From NCBI GenBank assembly GCA_021464245.1, contig JADCRB010000019.1, forward strand, positions 3,391,130 to 3,455,129: a DNA stretch of 64,000 bases, read 5' to 3'. Numbering within the stretch: position 1 is the first letter of the stretch; each line of letters opens with the position of its first letter. A program made the translations under genes and the position numbers. The DNA is from Carallia brachiata (taxonomy: Eukaryota; Streptophyta; Magnoliopsida; Malpighiales; Rhizophoraceae). Shown one piece after another: positions 22,392 through 41,101 of the stretch. The notes under the pieces are model-generated. The model saw only the letters and a list, made by a program, of their open reading frames with translations. It made no database searches and was not told the DNA's origin.

Positions 22392-25300
22392 CTAATCTCG
22401 GTGAAGCTCCTGCTGCAAGTCCTGAAGCTGGAGGGACAAAGAGAAGGATCCCAATCGGGTACAATTGTCGTAATCCTGAGGTGAATGAGCTGATAATCCT
22501 GGAATTGCCAATCCTATAATCCTGATCACTTTCATAAACCAACCTTCTCTATAGTCCTTGCCTTTTGTAAAAGGCAATATGAAACTCCTTATCAGCTCCC
22601 AAACAGCATTCAAAGTCTTTGGTAGCGCCCATAACAAAGAGAAATAGTTCTTGTTGGGCTCTTCCCACAAAACCTGTAATCCAAATCCCAATTACAATAG
22701 CTCACATAACAATTTCTAGGTAGAGAAATATTAGGTGGCAATATTTAGGTAGTAATAAAATGATATTATAGTAGGCAATGCTAAGTTGTTTGATATTATT
22801 TGATGAATTGCGTAGTTATTTGTTTTTATTTAAAATTAAGCTGCATAATAAAGCTTTTTCATGTATTGTTTGGTCAAAATTTTTGGGATGAGCTGGAGGG
22901 ACAGAGAGAGCAGTACTGACCTTTCCTTTATAGCAGCTATTGTAGTAGAGGCAAGGCCCGAAGTGCTTATACAAGAGAGTTGAATCATCGTAAGGCAATC
23001 TGGGAACCATGTCGTTGCAGTAAATGTATCTCAAGTATCTCACGTCATATTTTAGCAGTTTATCCAACATGAACTTCCCAAACTGCCTGTCCCCAACCCT
23101 TGGCTGCCCAAATGTGTAGACCCCTTCCAATCTCTCCAGCAGCAACGTCTCCTCGTGCAAAACTAGCACACCCACAAACAATATTGCCAATGCCCCGCCC
23201 AAGCTATGGCCTGTCAATATGAACTTGGCACTCTTGTCTTTGTGCAGTATGTCTCTCAGCGTTTGTCTGATTGCATAGTACGCATACCTATGGTTGTTAC
23301 TATTTGCCTGTATTTCTTTGGGCCAGCCGTCCTTTTGTAGGCCCAGGGCTTGCATAAATCCATGGTGGATCTTGCCAACACCTTGAATCTCGTACCAGGA
23401 AAGATCCACGTCTACCAACCAGGCATCTGCATCAAATGGTTCGGTGCCTCTAAATGCCACCACAATCAGGCTTGGGTCAGACTGCGTGTCTTCCAACATG
23501 AAGGCCTGCGTTGAACGCCGTTGCAGATTTTCTGTGCATATGCAAGAAAACAAATGCTAACATTAGACTATCATTAGACCCCAAGAAAAGACCACCCATT
23601 GGGTGGCGTGTATGGTTGCGTTTCTTTGTTCTCCTGCGAAGAACGTTTATTTGAGATTGTGCCAAACCAATTATGGGACAAACCATACAATCGGCATGGT
23701 ACTAAGGGATAAATTTGCTCCCTATTGCTTCGTATCTCGCAGGCACACAATTGAAATTTTTTCTAATAAGACTGTAAGTCTCACCATACTTTTTTTCTAA
23801 TCAACAAAAGCATAAAAAGCAAAAAGACCGAAAAAAGAGAAAAGAGAAATGCTAACACACTTATCACTTATGTTACATGATTTATATTTGGAGGGTAAAA
23901 AGAAGTTTTTCTTATCAATTATATTTATCAAATCAAATATTGTTGATTTAGAAAATTATCAGTTTTATCTGCTAATCAATAGCTGTTAACAGTTACTCTG
24001 TCGAACAAAATTGGCGCTTAGGATTCAACTTAGCAACGTGGCCTGCAATGCAAAGAGACCTATTGCTCATAAAAGAACAAAAAAGGTTTTTTTTTTTAAT
24101 AAAAAAGATCTATCGTGAGTATATCAGTTATCGGATTTATAAGATAGAGCCAAGGAAAAACTCCTATTTAACCTACTCGATTCAACTCAACCCATAAGAA
24201 GGGGCCCCTCACCCAAGTATTATTGGACCAAACGAGCTTTTCTTACATCCGACCACAATATTATTAAGTTAAGAACCCACAATACTGTGTACTGCTTGAA
24301 ATCCCCAATTAAAGGAGACGGACGTCAGCACAGGGACTCAAACTTGGATTAACATGGAGAAAAATACCTCGAATTACCACTAAACTGATGATAATATAAC
24401 AAAAAAAAAATTTTGTGATATTCAATTGGGCAAATGCATATTCGAGACGCTAACATTTGCAATTTTTTTGTACTTAAAACTTTGCATTTAAAATTCTTCC
24501 AATTGAGTCCTACTTGTAAAATTCCAATAATCACGTTGATTTCCGGCCACAGCTTACCGCATCAATCAGATTAGAGGATGGTATTACTGCATTAATAGTC
24601 CGAGACTACAAAAATCAATATAAAATTAATAAATCATTGATATTATTGATCTAAATATAGGAATGAAAACTAAGCAATGTTGATAAAAAAATGAAGAGTT
24701 AATGATGCCAAAATAATATTAGACTATTTTATTAGCGAAGTATAGAGTAACAGTATATAATCTATATGAGCTCACTAAATAAATTAATAGCAAATGGATC
24801 TTTTTTTTTTTTTTCCTGGAGCAGGGAAAAATACATGGACCTAGGTAAAATATGTTGCTAATTCTAGGACTTGAACGTGACTCATGTTCATTGATTTGTG
24901 CAGGTGCAAATGATAAAAAAAAAAAAAAAATTCCCATCATTTGTCATAGTTTTCCCCTAAAATTTTTGTTTATATGTTAGGACAAGTGAGACTGACATTA
25001 CAAAATTATGAAAGGCATCTACTTACATCTGCAAATCCGTTTTGAATGGATTGTTGTCAACTTATGTTTGCATTGCTACGACCCTTGAGCATAATTGACA
25101 AAGAAAGCAGAATTTTTGTTATTATTTAATTCTTTACGTTAATATCAATGCTCTTGGTAAACGATGATGCATGGCGTAATCACCATTCCCAAAGATTAAT
25201 TTTTTAGATCAACCCAAAAATAAATATAATTAAATTTAAGTAAAGAATTATAAATTGGAGAAGAAATAGTCCATATATTTGCTATTCAGGATAACACTTA

Positions 25301-27712
25301 TTTAAAACCTAAATTTTTATAAATTTTTATAATATATCTTAAATTTTTTTAATTTTGCAATTGAATCTTTTACTTTCAAATCCTTTATATCGAGTCCTTC
25401 CGTTAGTATAACCATTAAAAAAGTATTTGACCTAACGGATCTGAAAGGAATTAAACTTAATGGTCAAATACATTTTTAATAGTCAAACTAACAAAATGAC
25501 TCAATTGTAAAAATTTTGAAAAGTATATGAGGCAATTGAAAATGTTTTAAAGCTTAAGATGCAATTATAAATATTCATCAAAATTTAAGATTTAAATGAA
25601 TATTATTCCATATTCTATTCTCACTGTGTGGTGTGTGCTCAACTCATGATGATTCTCCGATCAATTTCAAGTTATATCGTATATGTTGACTTTATGATAA
25701 TTAATTTTAATTAGCTAGATAGCAATAACTTGGCCGGCACGATCATCCAGTCTAATTCAATCACCTAGCTAATTCACCAGATATCACCATATATCCTGCC
25801 ACGTCAGGCTTTGCTAATCAAATTGGGGCAACATTGCAACACAAGAACGTGGGGGCAGCGTGTTTGTCTCAATTATGTATAGATTATAATTAAAAAATGA
25901 CTTGGAAATTACCAAGGATGAATTCTTACCATCCCAGCAGTCGTAGAAACCCAAGAATTCCATCTGCAAGAGCCAAAATCGGACCACAAAATTATCACCA
26001 CCTTGTGATGTGATGGAAATGCTGAATTTTTTAATCTTTATATATTTTCTTAGTGAACCCACCTTTGTTTTCTTTTGTTTTGTTTCATCTTATTAAGTTT
26101 GCTATATATTATTTATATATGTGTGTGTGTGTTTTTTTTTTTTTTTTTGGATAAACCAATTTAGATTCATTAAAAAGATATCTATATCAACCTGTAAACA
26201 GTAATTTATGTATTTCGTATTTATATATATGTCTTAGCGATCAATATATACTTACATTCCAATGATCTTTCACTATCGATTCGATGAAGGCTTTGCTCTC
26301 GTATGACAATTTGGCTGCCATCAAAGACAACGAAGCATTGTATTGTCCGTCACCAGGTCTTATATTCCTGTCCAGTCCTACCCTCAGGTCCGTATTTCCC
26401 ACAACAGAAGTGAATGTTGCCGATGATCTATCCGGCCTCACTAGCTCTCCTGCATAATATCGTCCATAATTAGCATCGATTCAACCAACAAATCATAATA
26501 ATAATAATAATAATAATAATACGAGTCAAGCTGAACACATCATCCAAAAATTACTAACTAGCATATACACTTTACATAACCCCTTGTTCATCATTAGGTT
26601 TGCTATGTAAGTAAAATTGCAATTACATATAAGTTGATTCTTGTTAAATATACTCACTTCTTTCGTGAGTATAATAGACATCGGTTTTATATTTCATAAA
26701 GCAAAGTTAGCTTTTTTATTATTATTTTAACTAAGTTACTTTTAATCTTTTTTTGTCCTAAGCATCTCTTTTATGGAGTCAATTTAACAAATGCAATGTC
26801 AGTTTGATAGACCATATATTGGTTTATTTTCTTGCTTTCTATCCAAATATAAGGAAAAAAGGATGAATCGTTCCAAGTCCTTGTCTTAAAAGGTTCAAAA
26901 AACTGTCGTACATTATACAGATATTTGCTTATATGCAATTTCCAATCTTCAAACAATATATATAGTACTTTATTTTCCATTGAACGATACCTGATCGACA
27001 GTACAAGATATGTATTGGTTTATTTTCTTGTTTCCATCCGAATATCTTCGCCAAAAAAAAAAAAAATGGCCTTGTCTTAGAATTGATCTTCAAAAAGGAA
27101 CGCGGCTTCCAGAGTTTTTCTACTTTGTGAGAATTAGAGTAGAGCTGCATATCATGTGTGCAGTGCTATATAATTTTGCAAAAAGTTATTTTCCTGAGTT
27201 GAATGATTAAACTACTCAGAGCTAATTAACGCCTAAAAAAGACAGCGCCCTGTTAATCACCATCTAACATTAACTGCAAACCCACAGTAAGGTGTTCCAG
27301 CAAATAATTGGTCTATCTATATATGCATGTTCAACAACTATTTAATTTCATAGAAACTCCAAAGAAACATAATATATACACACAGACCTTTCAAAAGATT
27401 GAACAGGAGCCTGAAAAAGCCACCATTGCATGATAGGAGATTCAACCATATCGCCAAAGCATTCCCTATCCGAGCCATGGGCTGCCTTGCATACAAAAGG
27501 ACTTTCTGCAATAGAATCGATACGAAAATGAGCCATCGATCCCTGAAATCCTTATGCTTGTGCTCTTCGTCGCACTTCACAAATCTTCTACTTTTGATGT
27601 CAGGGAAAAAAAGGAGAAGAAGGATGTCCAGCAAACTCGCTTCCCTTGGCTCAAGCACCAACATGCTCCTGTGCCAGACATCAACCCCACCATTATTACA
27701 ACTACTGGCCAT
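22392..27712 (-). CDS. OBL1: class-3 triacylglycerol lipase, OBL1-like (5 exons)
   Basis: Exons on the minus strand: 27712-27388, 26449-26256, 25963-25930, 23531-22921 and 22673-22392; all introns are GT..AG and phases join cleanly to give 481 residues. OBL1-type lipases hydrolyse tri-, di- and monoacylglycerols at oil bodies, for example in pollen tubes and seeds. The nucleophile elbow GHSLGGA puts the catalytic Ser near residue 294; Asp is in 'CNDMVPRLP' (about 358) and His in 'SAHSPQDY' (about 451). The N-terminal part has a hydrophobic stretch ('LLDILLLLFFPDI', then 'WLIFVSILLQKVLL') fitting membrane association. Start chosen at the first ATG of the homologous frame (27712). Intron 3 (2.4 kb) contains repeats, including a foldback. 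No frame break, unlike four other host genes here. Confidence 0.93.
25285..25610. repeat. imperfect inverted repeat (foldback) in lipase intron 3
   Basis: The left arm (about 25285-25437) and right arm (about 25450-25610) are imperfect reverse complements, centred on 'gtatttgacc' and 'ggtcaaatac'. AT-rich, no coding capacity; MITE-like. Confidence 0.6.
26492..26521. repeat. (AAT)n microsatellite
   Basis: About nine uninterrupted ATA/AAT units, in lipase intron 1. Confidence 0.9.
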
Positions 27713-27812
27713 ATGGCTTGGAAGCAAAGAAGAAATGATGGGTGAGTTGCTATGTCAATGTCATTTGTTTTTAACAAGTAGTCCAGCAAAGGTGCTTCTG
27801 GTCAGTTTTTAT

Positions 27813-27823
27813 TATATATATAT
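27813..27823 (-). promoter_or_regulatory. candidate TATA box of the lipase gene
   Basis: 'tatatatataat' on the minus strand about 100 bp before the ATG at 27712; spacing suits a leader of roughly 70 bases. Confidence 0.5.
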
Positions 27824-27849
27824 GGCTCTAAACAGATGACTAACACGGT

Positions 27850-30564
27850 TTCCCTGCTTAGAAAATTAGCATTTGACAGATCATCTCTACAATAATCTTA
27901 TCATCCTAAACCCAAAATTTTGTCGTAAAGAATGCAAGAGACGAAGTTTCCTTGTGCTGCAGGTTGAGTTGGACTAACATTATTAATATGTTATACCATT
28001 TTAATATTAGTCAACAAGTGCAGAGGGATATTATCCTAATATGATCTTCTCAACTCGTTCAACAGTTGAAATTATTATTACTATTATCATTAGTATTATT
28101 TTGTATAGGTAACACAAGTTACGTGTACATCTAAATTGATTTATTTAATCTACTAAATATGTAGTTTGTGAACATGAAAGAGGTAAGTAACTGCTCAAAA
28201 CTCTAAAATCCTTATTATCCTTGATAAGGAATAAATTGGGTGGCGTTAAACTTTAGAGCTCATTTTCCTTTCTTGTCACTGCCACATGGGTTGATTCTAA
28301 GTTTATGTAGACTATAGTCTTACAGTCCCTATTGACTCATACGATAATATCTTTTTATAGACCTTATAAATAGGAGGGTCTTTATCCTCTTTTAAAACGT
28401 TACCCTTAAATCATGTATAAATCTCACATATCATTCTCTTTACATGCACTCTCTTCCTCTAGAATCTAATATTGACTCAAGTATCATAGTGCTAATGCCC
28501 AAAGAAATCTCCCAACTTTTGTAACTGTGTTTCATTTTACGTATGTTGGATCTCAATATACCATTTCAACCCAATACCTCCATTCTAACTAAATTCAATA
28601 CCCTTTAATGATGATTTTCTTCACCAATCTCTTCGTCAAAAGCCGCCAATTAGGCAGGATCACAATTTAATTTGAAATTAGAACCGAACTAGAGATCAAA
28701 CAGTGTCAAACTTTGAATCTAGCTTTTTTATGAGAGATACTATATTGATCATACATCTCAGCTATTGAATAGGATAACACGAGGGAAGATGAAGAATGCT
28801 GACCAAAGAGATTAGATTGTGTGACCAATTCTTTTGGCGGTCCCTATCCCACATCATCCCACATATGTATAAATCCAAGCTGCATTTTCAATGTTTTGTT
28901 TCTTAACGTTTACTTTATTGGGGTTGGTCCATACATTAAATTAAAGGTGTTTGTTACTCTTACTCACATTTTTTAAGAATGTATTAAATACAAAATTTTA
29001 CAATGTAGAAATTTATGTGATCATTTTTATATTTCAATTGAATTCCACCTAAATTTTTTCACTCATATTTAGAATTAAGTTAATTTGACTTATATCTTAG
29101 ATAAATCAAATTAGATATCTTCTAAATTTTTCAGAAGATTGCTGCTAAAATTAATATGTATTTTTATAAATATAGTCTCGTCCGACGACTTAAACTATTG
29201 AGTTATAGTACATCATCGGAACTTTTATGAACAAGAAATCATAAACTCAACCCACGTTATTCTATCGTTCTAAGTAAATTGTGAATTTCAGCACAACACA
29301 TAGTAAAGAGACGCGTGATTTGTCCACAATCCACACACCCAATAAACTTGACTACTTGAGTTTGTCAGAATATCCTGGCATTTGTTGTCTTGATTCTACA
29401 CATTGTGTACTAAACTAGTTTTTCGAGTAACTACTCATTTACTAGATAGATCTCCAAAATGATTTCCATTGAGTTTTTACTTATTGATTGATTTTGTGAT
29501 CTAGTGAAGTGAAAAATCGTTTCGCCATAACCCTCCATCTAGAGGATTGGCGGAATTTGATCAGACAAATTTTCAGTTGTCGCCAGGCTCGCTGACAGTA
29601 AAATAAATTTTTTACTTAGTAAAACAATTCTTAAGAAATTATAATATGGTGCCCATTTGTCGCTTTGCAAGGCATGAATAATCAAACGCGTGTTTGACCC
29701 ATACATTATGTTTGCTACATATGAAACGTCCGCCCGAGGGAAATACAATGCAAATGGGCTACCTAGTGGTCTATGCCTTAATTATTAGGCATCTTTTAAA
29801 TCTTATATCCATTTCAAGATTAATTTCCAAAGTTTCAAAGATAAAAGCTAAGTTTTTATTGACAAGCAACTTTATGTAAACAAAGAAATAATGACAGTGC
29901 CATCAGGACGTCAGCCAACAAATTTACACGACTCATCGCTGGAATTTTTATTCTCCAATATATTTAACGTTAAAGATCGAACACCAGACCATACCCAGAC
30001 CTGGAATACATTAGTGGACAATTGGATCTGGACGCCAAATCCTTCCTAACCTCTCTTGTAGCGAAAAATTCGTTGAACGAGATGGCAGGCAGATTCGCAC
30101 ATACTTTGTGGGTTAAGTGTGATTCCCTCTAACACAACCACACACCTCATAAAGCGTGGCTTTGCTAGTCATGTGATGCGAAAATTGTTTAACACTGTTT
30201 TGGTTAGGTTTAGACGCAAGCCATAGCTGACAGCATATCACGTTGACACCTTAATTCTTGTCCGGAACCCTTTGTTAGAATTTTGTTCAGAAATATAAAT
30301 GATTTTTGGGCCAACCGAATCTGTCGATATTTTGCTCCTATAAATTCACGGCTTAACTTTAGATGCACACTTAGTTCAGCACACATCTGCAAAAAGCATT
30401 GACATTAAAAGTTCATAACTTACATAATTTGTAACATCAGATTACCATTTGAATTGCTCGCAGAATTTGCATGATGTCCGAGCCACGGCCATTACTTCGC
30501 CTTTTTGGCTGACAAATGTTGGCAGTTGTCAAAATCGGTTACCTCAATTCGCAGGATGAGGGAC
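27850..30564. other. intergenic between the lipase promoter and the TGS1 3' end
   Basis: No gene recognised. The right-hand few hundred bases probably include the TGS1 3' untranslated region. Confidence 0.5.
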
Positions 30565-35800
<5,236 letters not shown>

Positions 35801-35951
35801 TCGCCGGATTCCAGCCGCCGGCGACTTAAGTCACGTCTTCCTAACCTACCACCGCCTGCGAGTTGGAAATTCCACCGCCGCCCACCGCTTTTCAATTTCA
35901 GTCGCTCTAACCGCCTCTTGCTCTCTGCGGGTTTATACAACAAGCTGCATG

Positions 35952-35959
35952 AAACGACG
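35952..35959 (-). promoter_or_regulatory. CGTCGTTT motif upstream of TGS1
   Basis: Reads CGTCGTTT toward the gene, about 150 bp before the TGS1 ATG. The same octamer lies upstream of THO5 at 37232. Neither gene has a clear TATA box. Confidence 0.4.
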
Positions 35960-36585
35960 CAGTTTTAATTAGGTACATAACTAACTTTATTCAACCTCCT
36001 AAAGATTAGTCGTAAACCTTCAGTGGCCTATTGTTTGATTGTTTTATGAATTAGAATTGAAATCAGAATTAAAATTAGAATCAAGTGGAATGAAAAATAA
36101 AATTATATGTTTTATAATATATTTAGTTTATTTTAAAATCTGAATTAAAATTTTTTATAAATATTTATTTTATTTCGAAATTAAAAATATTAAATATATG
36201 ATAATATTTATATTATGATAAATATAAGATAAATGTAATTAAAATTTAAAAAAATATTAATATCAAATTAAAAAATTTAAAATTTAAAAAAATATTATAA
36301 CGTAATGTCAAATTAAAAATATTAAATTATCATAAAAATAAAATTAAAAATTATAATAATAATTAATAATAATAATAATAACAATAATATACTTCACAAT
36401 AATAACCATAAATATAAAAATCAAAAACAAATCTTAAAATAAAATTTTATTGTTATTATAATAATAATCATTTTTTAATTGATAATTTAAATATTTTTGA
36501 AATTTAAACTCTCATTATAATACTATGACATATGATCTCATTAATAAATAGTAATAGTAACGACAATAATAACAATAAGAATAAG

Positions 36586-36586
36586 A

Positions 36587-36617
<31 letters not shown>

Positions 36618-36618
36618 G
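36586..36618. repeat. palindromic (AAT)n(ATT)n microsatellite
   Basis: A run of AAT units passes directly into ATT units, forming a perfect AT hairpin. Similar shorter trinucleotide runs lie at 36355-36385 and 36762-36782. Confidence 0.85.
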
Positions 36619-37231
36619 AAAATAATATTGTAGAGATTATAAAATAATTTATTAATAATAAATAAACGATTATTTTAACTATTAAATTTTATTATTATTT
36701 ACAATTTTATTATTATCTTGAGGTTTGAAATATTTAATTTTTATTATAATATAAAAACATGTTATTATTATTATTATTATTTTATGAATAAATAAAATCA
36801 AAAAAATAATATAATAATAATATAAAAATAAAAACATAGGGTAGTAGAGAAAATTGAGGAGTTAAAAGTAGTTAAGAGAGGAATGAGAATGATTAATGGA
36901 GTAAAGATAGGAATTATAATTCTATTAAAGTATGGTTTCTCGTTCTCCTTTTTAAGGAATGAGAATGCATTTTATATAAAACAAATAATAGAAATAAAAA
37001 TTTAGTAGTTGATTTCTATTTCTACATTATTTTTTTCCTAAACAAACACCTCCTCAGTTTAAACTGTATTAATAGTATGTCAGTAACTGTAATATCAAAG
37101 GTCGTGAGATTGAAAGTTTGAACCTTTAATTTCTCGAAGTGTTTACTTCTTACCAATTAGTTGGTTTAAATTTAGAAAAATTCAAAAAAAAAATCTAAAA
37201 GATTAAAAAAAAACGAAGGCTTAAAATACTA

Positions 37232-37239
37232 CGTCGTTT
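37232..37239 (+). promoter_or_regulatory. CGTCGTTT motif upstream of THO5
   Basis: Same octamer and same gene-forward orientation as at TGS1, about 110 bp before the THO5 ATG. Confidence 0.4.
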
Positions 37240-37347
37240 TGCTTTCCTCTAGGAGAGGGAACAAAAAGAAAAACAGAGGGTAGACAGCAGCAACCTGCTC
37301 CGCTCTCTGTGAAAGTTGAACTGCAGCCATCGGCCGCACGGAGGAGG

Positions 37348-40300
37348 ATGGAAGACGGCGAGATAGTGGAAGGCGTGGCGATGGAGGAAGAGGTGCGGTT
37401 GTCAAACGAGCCACCGCCGCTGCCCAAGATCGAGAAGTCACCTTATGAAATACTCGGGGAAAGCAAAGCATCCGTGGAGGAGATCGTCGCACAAACCCTC
37501 TCCATGAAGAAACAAGCCAACCCTAAATCCCAACTCCGAGAGCTCGTCACCCAAATGTTTCTCAACTTCGTCTCTCTTCGCCAGGTCGGTCCCACCAAAT
37601 CTATTGCTTTTTTTTTTTTTTTTTTTTGCATTGCTGAAATAAATTTGTTGTTTGTGGTCTCATCTGGTGTAGGCGAACCGGTCGATTTTGCTGGAGGAGG
37701 ACAAGGTGAAAGCGGAGACGGAGAAAGCGAAAGCCCCCGTGGATTTCACGACTCTGCAGCTTCATAACTTGATGTACGAGAAGAGCCACTACGTTAAGGC
37801 TATAAAGGCTTGCAGGGACTTCAAGTCTAAGTATCCTGACATTGAGCTTGTTCCCGAGGAAGAGTTCTTCCGCGACGCTCCTGATCACATCAAAGGTCCT
37901 GTCTTGTCTGATGATAGCTCCCACAATTTGATGCTCAAGCGCCTCAACTTTGAGCTTCACCAGGTTTCAGCCGAATCCCCCCCAAAAAAAGATTTACCTT
38001 TATTTGAACTTCGGAGAATGTTGGAGTATAATGCATGCAGATATATAATTATTGATTCTCATTGAATTGTTGGAAAAGAAACTTGCTGATGGATGTTAAT
38101 TTAGTTAATAGGCTGTGCATTTACTGTATGTTGAAAAATGGGTTGTTCCATGCTTTGTTGAATTAGCGTAAGGAGCTATGCAAGCTTCAGGAGAAGCTGG
38201 AACAGCGGAAAAAGGGTCTGTTGGAGACCATTGCTAACAGGAAGAAGTTCTTGTCAAGTCTTCCGTCACACCTCAAGTCGCTTAAGAAAGCATCCTTGCC
38301 TGTGCAAAACCAATTAGGGGTGCTTCATACAAAGAAATTAAAGCAGCAAACCTCTGCAGAGTTACTTCCTCCTCCTCTTTATGTTATTTACTCACAGCTC
38401 TTGGCCCAAAAGGAAGCATTCGGAGAAAATATTGATCTGGAAATGGTTGGAAGTTTGAAAGATGCTCAAGCTTTTGCACGTCAGCAAGCAAATAAGGAAA
38501 CTGGTAAGTAATTGCCAATATGACCCTGTGGATAACAGATAACTTATCCAAACCTGCATATGAAATTCTAAATTATCAAAATATTGAAATACATAACTAG
38601 CCTTGACCTCTAATATGACAAAGTTTCGATTTCTACTATCTTTGAAATGTTTGTTATTTGCTGCATCAGGCATATCGACGGATGTCGAAGCTAACAGATT
38701 GGAGGATGATGCACCTGATGAGGAAGATGATGGCCAGAGAAGGAGAAAAAGGCCAAAAAGGGCACAAAGCAGGGAGACGCTTGACCAGTCAGGAGTATAT
38801 CAATCTCATCCACTTAAGATCATTCTCCATGTCTTTGATGATGAGGCTTCTGATCCTAAATCTGCAAAGCTTATCACTCTTAAGTTTGAATACTTGTTAA
38901 AGTTGAATGTTGTATGTGTTGGAGTTGAAGGGTCCCACGAGGGACCTGAGAATAACATCCTATGCAACTTGTTTCCTGATGACACTGGAGTTGAGCTTCC
39001 TCATGAGGTATGGAGGTTTAGTCTACTGGCCACTGGATCGATTATTTCACACTGCATAATTGCATATCTATCTCCCCTCTCCCCCCCCCCCCCCTTCTCT
39101 TCCTTTGATTTAACTATGATAATTTGCAATTGATGATGCAGTCATCAAAGCTCCTTGTTGGCACTGCCTTTGCATTTGATGAAAGGAGAACCTCACGTCC
39201 ATTCAAGTGGGCCCAGCATTTGGCAGGGATCGATTTCTTACCAGAGATTGCACCCTTGCTTAGTGGCCATGAAACTCCAACTGGTGAAGCAGCTAAAAGT
39301 GATGTTGCAACTGGATTATCAATGTATCGCCAACAGAATCGAGTGCAAACTGTATTACAAAGGATCCGCTCTCGGAGAAGGGCTCAACTGGCTCTTATGT
39401 GAGTCATTGCTCTATCTGGGATATTGGATCATCGAGGGAAGACTATATTAGCCACTTGAGAATGGAAGCCATATTGTGATTAAATCTGAACATTAGCTGT
39501 TATGGTTTTGTTAACTTGACTAGGACTGCGACGGTATCTTTGTATGACATGAGTGGCTAATACATTGAACCTTTGCAGTTCTAATCCAGTCTGCTTTCTT
39601 ATAAACCTTGTTCTTATTCCCTCTTACTTGGGTAGCTTTTATTACTTGCCATGCTTAAGGCTCGCTAAAATTTCTCATTTTTTATTGTGGTAACATACGC
39701 TTGGTGTTGAAAGTTTGGAATTCTTCGATTGGCTTACAGGGAACAGCTTGATTCACTTGCAAAGCTTAATTGGCCTTCTCTGAATTGTGAAAGCGTTCCA
39801 TGGGCTTCACATTCTCCTTTATGCAATTTGCGTAGCTGGTCACCTGCAGGACCCCCTTCCAGTCAGCCTTCACCTGTGCCTGTCAATGATACACATCAAG
39901 TGGCAGAAGCCGTAGATGTTGACATGGATGGAAGACCTGGAATATCAAAGGAAGAGTCAGAGGGTGCCAGGGAAGATGGAGAGCTTCCATCTTTGGTTAC
40001 AGTTACATCTGTTGTAAATGATGTCAAGCTTACATTACCGTCAAAATTATCAAACTTAGAGCATTCCAGGGACCTAGCTTTAATCTCAAAGATCATGATA
40101 TCACCAGTCAATAAGATGAAATCACTAAGTTTCAAGAAATATGATGAGGATTCTGATCTCTTGCTGGATATTGATAGTGATTACGACGATCTTGCAATTG
40201 TTGAGCCTGATGTGGAAAATGCAGCTTATTTTCAAAGCTCTGACATGGCTAAAAATTCATGGGTAGACTATGGGGCTAAAGATTATTCTATGGTTTTAAC

Positions 40301-41101
40301 AAGGAAAATGGATGCTGATGAAAAGACTGTAAAGCTGGAAGCAAAGGTTGCTTAATTACTGTTATTGTAGTATGGATTTTTCCTAACTGATTGCGACACG
40401 TAATGTCAATTTTTGTGATGGCAGGTTAAAATTAGCGTGGAGTATCCTCTCAGGCCTCCCCTTTTTGCTGTGAGGCTTACTCTTCTGGCAAAAATCAGGA
40501 TGAGACTGATGGCTCTGATGCTATAATGAACTCCGTGCCATGGAAACTCAGGTTAGGCATTGATGTTTTAGGAATAAAGTTAAACTATTTCCAGCTGGTT
40601 AGGTAGTTGAATAAAATTTTCAGATAACAAATGTCAGTATAATGGCATTGTACTTGCCAGGTTCCCTTTAAAATAGGCATTAATCCCTAACGCAACCATT
40701 TCTTGCTTTTGTTGAATTGTACCTATGAGCGACAAAACGATTGGAACATGATGGTTTTGGTATTCATGTTAGCATAGAATTTGATAGTGTTGGTTACATT
40801 AATTCACACTTTTTCTTGGTTGTTCAGTCGATTCTAGTTTCCTTTGCAGGTCAATCTCCATATACTTAAGATGCTACCCTTGAGTCAACAAAACTATATC
40901 TTAGCTCATCAAGTGTGTTGTCTTGCAATGCTGCTTGACTACTATATGGACGATTCTTCTCCCCATGAAAAGAGGAGTACTTCTGTGGTTGACGTTGGCT
41001 TGTGTAAACCTGTCAGTGGTGGGCTTCTTGCCAGATCATTTAGGGGGAGGGATCGCAGGAAGATGATACCATGGATGGACATGGGATGCAATTCTGGCTA
41101 A
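37348..41101 (+). CDS. THO5: THO complex subunit 5 (THO5/THOC5), 8 exons, two frame breaks
   Basis: Exons: 37348-37584, 37673-37963, 38167-38503, 38670-39007, 39142-39398, 39740-40346, 40425-40551, 40850-41101; with two corrected bases this gives about 815 residues, the usual plant length. THO5 is part of the nuclear THO/TREX complex coupling transcription to mRNP assembly and export, and to small-RNA production in plants. Recognisable blocks: 'SPYEILGESKASVEEIVAQ', coiled-coil 'LCKLQEKLEQRKKGLLETI', 'LPPPLYVIYSQLLAQKEAF', acidic/basic 'DEEDDGQRRRKRPKR', and C-terminal 'DVGLCKPVSGGLLARSFRG'. Exon 7 lacks one T near 40477 and one base near 40522; frames before and after fit the family exactly, so these look like run-length errors. 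The start at 37348 is the first ATG; the frame is open upstream only through a GTG. Confidence 0.92.
39074..39093. repeat. C homopolymer in THO5 intron 4
   Basis: A run of about 14 C bases within a pyrimidine-rich stretch; length uncertain in any sequencing. Confidence 0.8.

Larger units (their letters stand above)
35801..37347. other. divergent intergenic region TGS1 / THO5, AT-rich
   Basis: Contains both promoters. The middle (about 36030-37040) is extremely AT-rich, with many AAT/ATT repeats, and may be a decayed element: near its edges are 'ggcctattgtttgattg' and the complement of 'aaacaaacacctcc', faint inverted termini. No coding frame. Confidence 0.6.

Noticed and set aside
27399..27839. 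146-codon plus-strand frame over the lipase first exon
   Set aside because: Antisense shadow of lipase exon 1, which has clear family similarity and splice sites.
36030..37040. Possible hAT- or Tourist-type element between TGS1 and THO5
   Set aside because: Terminal similarity is too weak and no target duplication was found; listed only as AT-rich DNA.
38603..39133. Longer frame extending THO5 exon 4 at both ends
   Set aside because: Splice sites at 38668-38669 and 39008-39009 and phase matching limit the coding part to 38670-39007; the rest is intron.
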